Shown here in pieces: positions 5,027 through 9,493 of a DNA stretch of 9,493 bases. The translations under genes were made by a program, and so were the position numbers. Origin of the DNA: PVC group bacterium (lineage in GTDB: Bacteria > Verrucomicrobiota > Kiritimatiellia > UBA8416 > PXDI01); the NCBI GenBank assembly GCA_003565095.1, contig PXDI01000115.1:1-9493 (forward strand). The letters are read 5' to 3'. The notes beneath the pieces were generated by a model. The model searched no databases and was not told where the DNA came from. It was given only the letters and a program-made list of their open reading frames with translations. Positions within the stretch are counted from its first letter, which is position 1; each line of letters opens with the position of its first letter.

Positions 5027-5067
5027 GTTTGTTTTTTGAGAATACCATTACTTGATAAGGGTTTCAT

Positions 5068-6363
5068 ATGAATGATGTAGGAATAGGGTTACTCGGATTC
5101 GGCACTGTCGGTGCCGGGGTGGTGGAAGGTTTGCAACGCAATGCCGATCTTATCAGCCGCCGGTTTGGATGCCGGCCTGTGCTGCGGCGGATTTGCGATC
5201 TGGATTTGGATAGCGACCGGGGTGTGGTCGTAGACCGGTCTATAATGACCAGAGATGCACAGGACGTCATTAATGACGCTTCTGTTGATATTGTGGTTGA
5301 GCTGATTGGCGGCACCGGCGCTGCACGTGAGCTTACCATTGCGGCAATGAAAGCTGGCAAACCGGTAGTTACCGCTAATAAGAAACTGCTGGCGGAATAT
5401 GGTCAAGAGATTTTCCGGCTGGCCGCTGAATATAATACTGATATTTTCTTTGGTGCAAGTGTCGGTGGCGGCATTCCCGTTATCCGCGCTTTGCGTGACG
5501 GGTTGTCGGCTAACCAGATAACCGGAATCCGAGGGATTCTGAATGGCACCTGTAATTATGTGTTAACACGGATGGAGCAGGCTGAAATGCCTTTTGCCGA
5601 GGCCCTGGCAGAGGCGCAGAAGGCCGGGTATGCCGAGGCTGACCCCACTCTTGATATTGACGGCTGGGACACTGCTCACAAAGTGGCCATTCTGGCATCG
5701 CTGTCATATGGTTTCTGTGTACCGCTGGAAAGTATTTACGTTGAAGGCATCCGCAATCTGGCCGCGACTGATATTCTGTATGCACGTGATCTTGGATACC
5801 GCATTAAGCTGCTTGGGCTGGTTAAATGCAATGGGGCGAGTGTAGACATTCGTGTACATCCGGCTTTGGTCCAGCATGAGCATCCGCTGGCTTCGGTGCA
5901 CGGAGTTTATAATGCTGTAATGCTTACAGGCGATCTGACCGGTGATACGCTTTATTACGGGCAGGGAGCGGGACGCAATCCCACTGCCGGCACCGTTCTG
6001 GCTGATATTGCCGAAGCTGCACGCAATATTGTCAGCGGCTCAGGCGGTCGCAGTGCAGCTTTGCCGGGGTCGGATTCCGCAATGCCGCTGAGCGATATAA
6101 ATGACATCCAATCACGCTACTATTTGCGATTGATGCTGCCTGACCGTGCGGGAGTCCTGGCGACGGTTGCATCAATTCTTGGTAAACATTCCGTCAGTCT
6201 GGCCTCTGTTCTGCAAAAGGAACAGTATGCTGCCGGATGCGTTCCAGTGGTTATCGTTACACACCGTAACAGTGAAGCCGGAATGAACGCCGCACTTCAG
6301 GAAATGGCACAAACCGGTTTATGTGACGCAGATGGAATCGTCCGGTTGCGTATCGAAGATTAG
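5068..6363 (+). CDS. hom: Homoserine dehydrogenase with C-terminal ACT domain
   Basis: The 431-residue enzyme reduces L-aspartate 4-semialdehyde to L-homoserine with NAD(P)H, the branch step to threonine and methionine. The Rossmann fold has GFGTVGAGVVEGL (10-22); ANKKLL (103-108) holds the active-site lysine region; GASVGGGIPVI (129-139) and GILNGTCNYVLTRM (156-169) form the substrate domain; AEADPTLDIDGWDTAHK (189-205) is the family signature with the catalytic Asp/Lys pair; GAGRNPTAGTVLADI (300-314) follows. An ACT domain (RYYLRLMLPDRAGVLATVAS, from 350) indicates feedback control, in this family usually by threonine. Length is standard for monofunctional Hom. A Shine-Dalgarno-like AAGGG (5057-5061) lies 6 bases before ATG. 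It is the first gene of a tight operon with aspartate kinase 29 bases downstream. Confidence 0.96.
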   Translation: MNDVGIGLLGFGTVGAGVVEGLQRNADLISRRFGCRPVLRRICDLDLDSDRGVVVDRSIMTRDAQDVINDASVDIVVELIGGTGAARELTIAAMKAGKPVVTANKKLLAEYGQEIFRLAAEYNTDIFFGASVGGGIPVIRALRDGLSANQITGIRGILNGTCNYVLTRMEQAEMPFAEALAEAQKAGYAEADPTLDIDGWDTAHKVAILASLSYGFCVPLESIYVEGIRNLAATDILYARDLGYRIKLLGLVKCNGASVDIRVHPALVQHEHPLASVHGVYNAVMLTGDLTGDTLYYGQGAGRNPTAGTVLADIAEAARNIVSGSGGRSAALPGSDSAMPLSDINDIQSRYYLRLMLPDRAGVLATVASILGKHSVSLASVLQKEQYAAGCVPVVIVTHRNSEAGMNAALQEMAQTGLCDADGIVRLRIED

Positions 6364-6392
6364 AATAACAATAACTTACAGGAATCATTGCA

Positions 6393-7742
6393 ATGAAGGT
6401 TTGTAAATTTGGCGGAACTTCTCTGGCTGACGCTAATCAGGTGCGAAAGATATGCGAAATAATAGCGTCTGACCCCGAGCGCCGGATTGTTGTGGTGTCA
6501 GCTCCGGGCAAACGTTCTACCGACGACATAAAAGTAACTGATATGCTGATTGCGGCCGCCGAAGACTGTCTGGCGGGAAAAGATGCCAAGCCGCATCTGG
6601 AAAGGATCGTCGCGCGTTATGCTGCTATTTGCGATGAGCTGGGGCTTGCGCCGCCGGTTATCGATGCAATTCGCAAGAATCTTGCAGAGCGTTTAGAGTC
6701 CGACCGGTCACATAAGGCTGAGTTTATGGACACAATGAAGGCCGCCGGTGAGGATAACGCTGCTCGGTTGGTTGCCGCCGAACTGAAGCGCCGCCAGCTA
6801 CGCGCACGTTACATTGACCCCGCAGAAGCCGGTTTACTGCTGAGTGCAGAATACGGCCGGGCCCGTGTACTGCCGCAATCATACGAACGGCTGTCACATT
6901 TGGCTGACTACGATGGCGTCACGGTTTTTCCCGGATTCTTCGGATATACACCGGATGGCAGGGTGGTGACTTTCTCGCGCGGCGGATCAGATATTACCGG
7001 ATCAATCCTTGCCGCGGCCGTAAGGGCCGACTTGTATGAAAACTTTACTGATGTTGATTCACTTTTTGCGGCAGATCCGCGGATTGTTGAGGGGGTCCGC
7101 CCAATCAAGGAAGTCACCTTCCGTGAAATGCGGGAACTTTCGTATGCGGGGTTCGGGGTGCTGCATGATGAGGCGATTATTCCGGCAGTCAGTGCCGGGA
7201 TTCCTATCTGTATCAAGAATACCAATCGCCCGGATGCTCCCGGTACGACGATTGTTCCTCATCATACCGATGTTGACAGCCGGGTGGTGGGCATTGCCAG
7301 TGGCGGGGGGTTCTGCACTATCTATCTGAGTAAATACTTAATGAACCGCGAAATCGGCTTCGGCCGAAGGGTTTTACAGATTCTTGAGGAAGAGGGTCTT
7401 TCATATGAGCATACCCCGTCCGGGATTGATAATATGTCGATTCTGCTTGAAGAAGAAGGGTTTGATATGCAGGTTGAAGACAGGGTGTTGGCGCGCCTGC
7501 GTGATGAACTCGGGGTGGAGGATGCCGAAGTTGAGCGTGGCTTGAGCCTGATCATGATTGTCGGCGAGGGAATGCGTTTTGCTGTTGGTCTCGCCGCATC
7601 GGCCACTGCCGCACTTGCTGAAGCAGGCGTAAACATCGAGATGATGAATCAGGGGTCATCGGAAATCAGTATGATGTTCGGAGTGAAGCAGGAGGATGGC
7701 AAAAAAGCTGTGCGCGCTTTACATAAAGCATTCTTTGAATAA
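6393..7742 (+). CDS. lysC: Aspartate kinase (monofunctional, tandem ACT domains)
   Basis: The 449-residue kinase phosphorylates L-aspartate to 4-aspartyl phosphate, the first step to lysine, threonine, methionine and diaminopimelate. Motifs: KFGGTSLAD (5-13) at the N-terminus, VVVSAPGKR (33-41), the signature GFFGYTPDGRVVTFSRGGSD (181-200), FTDVDSLFAADPRIV (218-232) at the nucleotide site, and ELSYAGFGVLHDEAI (248-262). The C-terminal regulatory part carries two ACT repeats, about 305-375 and 385-449 (ending VNIEMMNQGSSEISMMFGV), which in this family bind lysine or threonine; the effector cannot be told. The kinase is separate from Hom rather than fused as in E. coli ThrA. AGGA (6380-6383) precedes the ATG by 9 bases. 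The symbol lysC is generic for monofunctional aspartokinase. Confidence 0.95.
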   Translation: MKVCKFGGTSLADANQVRKICEIIASDPERRIVVVSAPGKRSTDDIKVTDMLIAAAEDCLAGKDAKPHLERIVARYAAICDELGLAPPVIDAIRKNLAERLESDRSHKAEFMDTMKAAGEDNAARLVAAELKRRQLRARYIDPAEAGLLLSAEYGRARVLPQSYERLSHLADYDGVTVFPGFFGYTPDGRVVTFSRGGSDITGSILAAAVRADLYENFTDVDSLFAADPRIVEGVRPIKEVTFREMRELSYAGFGVLHDEAIIPAVSAGIPICIKNTNRPDAPGTTIVPHHTDVDSRVVGIASGGGFCTIYLSKYLMNREIGFGRRVLQILEEEGLSYEHTPSGIDNMSILLEEEGFDMQVEDRVLARLRDELGVEDAEVERGLSLIMIVGEGMRFAVGLAASATAALAEAGVNIEMMNQGSSEISMMFGVKQEDGKKAVRALHKAFFE

Positions 7743-7754
7743 CGGGAAACAGTA

Positions 7755-9362
7755 ATGAAAAAGAAGATTTTTATATACGACACGACTCTGCGTGACGGCG
7801 CGCAGGCAGAAGGGGTTTCTTTCTCGCCTTCAGGCAAGCTAAGGCTCGCGGAAAGACTGGATGAATTTGGCGTTGATTATATCGAAGGCGGGTATGCCGG
7901 TTCCAACCGTAAAGATATGGAGTTCTTTCATCAGGCTGCCGATCTGGGGTTGAAGCACGCGCGGATTGTGGCCTTCGGCAGCACCCGGCGTAAAGGTAAA
8001 AATATCAAAGATGATCCTTTTGTCAGCAGCCTGATCGCCGCCCCCACAGAAACCGTAACAATTTATGGTAAATCATGGTTGTTGCATGTCCATGAAGTCT
8101 TGCGTGCAACACCACGTCAGAATATCGAAATGGTACGGGATACGATCGCGTTTCTCAAAGATCACGGCCGCCAGGTTTTTTTTGATGCAGAACACTTCTT
8201 TGACGGATTCAAAGATTCACCGGAATATGCACAGCAGGTTCTCAGTGCGGCGGTCGAGGCCGGGGCAGATTGTCTTGTCCTGTGTGATACTAATGGCGGG
8301 ACAATGCCGCATGAGATTAACGAAATTACAAGCAAAGTCTGTTGCGCATTCGATGTCCCGATTGGCATTCATGTACATAATGATTGCGGAATGGCTGTCG
8401 CCAACAGTATAGAGGCGGTGCGCGCTGGAGCAGTGCAGGTGCAGGGCACTATCAACGGTTACGGTGAACGCTGCGGGAACGCCAATCTATGCACAATCGT
8501 TCCGAACTTGCAGATTAAGCTCGGCTATAATTGTGTAAAAAAAAGCGAGTTACGTCATTTAAGGGAACTGGCTCTGTTTGTTGACGATCTTGTAAACTGC
8601 CGGCCTGATATCCGCGCGCCGTTTATCGGACATAGCGCTTTCAGCCATAAGGGAGGGCCGCATGTCAACGCAGTTCAGAAAAACCCGTCAACTTTTGAGC
8701 ACATAGATCCTGCGAACGTTGGTAATGAGCGGCATGTGCTGGTGTCGGAACTCTCCGGCGGCAGTAATGTTCTGCTTAAAGCTATTGAGGTAGGCATCGG
8801 ACGGGATGAATCCGTTCGCGGCAAGAGCGATATTCTTGCAGCATTGAAGGATCTTGAACATCGTGGGTATGCTTTTGAATCAGCCGACGGTTCATTCCGG
8901 ATTCTTGTACAGAAAGTACTGAAAAAACATAAATCCTTTTTCGATCTGGACGGGTTCCGCGTCATCATTGAAAAACGCGGAAAGGATGAGCCGTGCATAT
9001 CAGAGGCCACGGTCAAAGTGCGGGTGAATGGAGAGATTGAACAGACCGTTGCCGAAGGCGACGGTCCGGTTAACGCTCTGGACGGGGCGCTGCGCAAGGC
9101 GCTCTTCCGTTTTTATCCTTCGATATCAAATGTGCAGTTGACTGACTTCAGGGTACGAATACTTGACCCTGAAGAAGCAACAGCGGCTACAACACGTGTT
9201 TTGATTGAATCTACCGACGGTGACGACACCTGGGGTACCGTTGGTGTTTCAGGTAATATCATTGAGGCCTCCTGGGAAGCACTGTTTGACAGTGTCGAAT
9301 ATAAGTTGTTCCGCGATGAAGAGAAGCGTCAGTCTAAAAGTCGCAAGAAAAAAAAGAAATGA
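7755..9362 (+). CDS. cimA: (R)-citramalate synthase
   Basis: The 535-residue protein belongs to the isopropylmalate/citramalate synthase family and condenses acetyl-CoA with pyruvate to (R)-citramalate, a threonine-independent route to 2-oxobutanoate and isoleucine. The TIM barrel starts YDTTLRDGAQAEGVSFS (8-24), with Arg13 and metal ligand Asp14; the other metal ligands are His206 and His208 in GIHVHND (204-210); NGYGERCGNANL (234-245) is the second family signature. AEHFFDGFK (145-153) and the length (>500) favour CimA over LeuA. A LeuA-type allosteric domain spans about 410-520. IEGGYAGSN (43-51) departs from the more usual GGWPGSN. The protein ends in an unusual lysine run (RKKKKK). It starts 12 bases after the aspartate kinase stop with a GGGA (7744-7747) upstream. 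Citramalate is much more likely than 2-isopropylmalate, but substrate choice is inferred. Confidence 0.93.
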   Translation: MKKKIFIYDTTLRDGAQAEGVSFSPSGKLRLAERLDEFGVDYIEGGYAGSNRKDMEFFHQAADLGLKHARIVAFGSTRRKGKNIKDDPFVSSLIAAPTETVTIYGKSWLLHVHEVLRATPRQNIEMVRDTIAFLKDHGRQVFFDAEHFFDGFKDSPEYAQQVLSAAVEAGADCLVLCDTNGGTMPHEINEITSKVCCAFDVPIGIHVHNDCGMAVANSIEAVRAGAVQVQGTINGYGERCGNANLCTIVPNLQIKLGYNCVKKSELRHLRELALFVDDLVNCRPDIRAPFIGHSAFSHKGGPHVNAVQKNPSTFEHIDPANVGNERHVLVSELSGGSNVLLKAIEVGIGRDESVRGKSDILAALKDLEHRGYAFESADGSFRILVQKVLKKHKSFFDLDGFRVIIEKRGKDEPCISEATVKVRVNGEIEQTVAEGDGPVNALDGALRKALFRFYPSISNVQLTDFRVRILDPEEATAATTRVLIESTDGDDTWGTVGVSGNIIEASWEALFDSVEYKLFRDEEKRQSKSRKKKKK

Positions 9363-9378
9363 TACTGAGTATTTAGAT

Positions 9379-9493
9379 ATGGAAAAGAATTACGATCCGG
9401 CTGCGATAGAGGCAAAGTGGTATAAATGGTGGATGGAACAGGGATTGTTCCATGGTGATGTTGAACAGGGAGGGGATCCCTATTGCGTAATGA
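9379..9493 (+). CDS. valS: Valyl-tRNA synthetase, N-terminal fragment (runs off the window)
   Basis: The 38 visible codons read MEKNYDPAAIEAKWYKWWME... and end DPYCVM, matching the start of ValS, where YDP-x-x-IE-x-KWY and an approach to the PPPNVTG-x-LH-x-GH signature are typical; that signature would lie just past the window end. ValS attaches valine to its tRNA. It begins 16 bases after cimA and has no terminator before it, so it is probably co-transcribed with the branched-chain/aspartate-family genes. The upstream region is too short for a T-box. Only the N-terminus is seen, so IleS or LeuS are formally possible, but the residue pattern fits ValS better. Confidence 0.88.
   Translation, partial: MEKNYDPAAIEAKWYKWWMEQGLFHGDVEQGGDPYCVM

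Noticed and set aside
4862..5067. Attenuator leader or riboswitch before hom, and a minus-strand ORF of 69 codons in this spacer
   Set aside because: No run of Thr/Ile codons, no terminator/antiterminator pair and no known riboswitch core was seen. The ORF starts within the hom leader, lacks motifs, and its end overlaps the exported-protein start region.
9363..9378. T-box riboswitch before valS
   Set aside because: Only 16 bases separate cimA and valS, far too short for a T-box leader.

Overview
The window looks like a bacterial chromosome fragment (often-SD-led genes, roughly balanced GC) with two parts of very different character. No rRNA or other taxonomic marker is complete here. The periplasmic two-repeat protein, the wealth of short palindromic and 7/8-base tandem repeats and the gene set would fit the PVC group (Kiritimatiellota/Lentisphaerota-like) or a similar environmental lineage, but this placement is a guess.

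Bases 1-4443 hold part of a surface-polysaccharide locus on the + strand: the 3' part of a bi-domain (alcohol dehydrogenase + Gfo/Idh/MocA) oxidoreductase, a D-glucuronyl C5-epimerase-like protein and a WbuB-like family-4 glycosyltransferase. Together they suggest synthesis and tailoring of a uronic-acid-containing exopolysaccharide or capsule. This part is saturated with repeats: two paired REP-like hairpins (one inside the oxidoreductase reading frame), heptamer, octamer and 12-mer tandem arrays, two 53-base direct repeats, and a 179-base imperfect palindrome resembling a MITE. Several lie inside coding sequence and keep the frame open, adding about 27, 75 and 60 residues of low-complexity peptide to otherwise recognisable enzymes. 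Octamer arrays also run up to the start codons of the epimerase and glycosyltransferase genes, where a Shine-Dalgarno would be expected.

Bases 4444-9493 are compact and essentially free of such repeats. A small minus-strand gene (4469-4861) encodes an exported two-repeat protein of unknown function and converges on the glycosyltransferase. Divergent from it, a tight + strand run encodes homoserine dehydrogenase, aspartate kinase, (R)-citramalate synthase and the beginning of valyl-tRNA synthetase, with gaps of 29, 12 and 16 bases. This is an aspartate-family/branched-chain amino-acid operon: the kinase and dehydrogenase lead to homoserine (threonine, methionine), citramalate synthase gives a threonine-independent route to 2-oxobutanoate for isoleucine, and ValS charges a product of the same branched-chain pathway.

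The main point of interest is the insertion of several unrelated repeat families into open reading frames and translation-initiation regions of the polysaccharide genes, not a new enzyme system.
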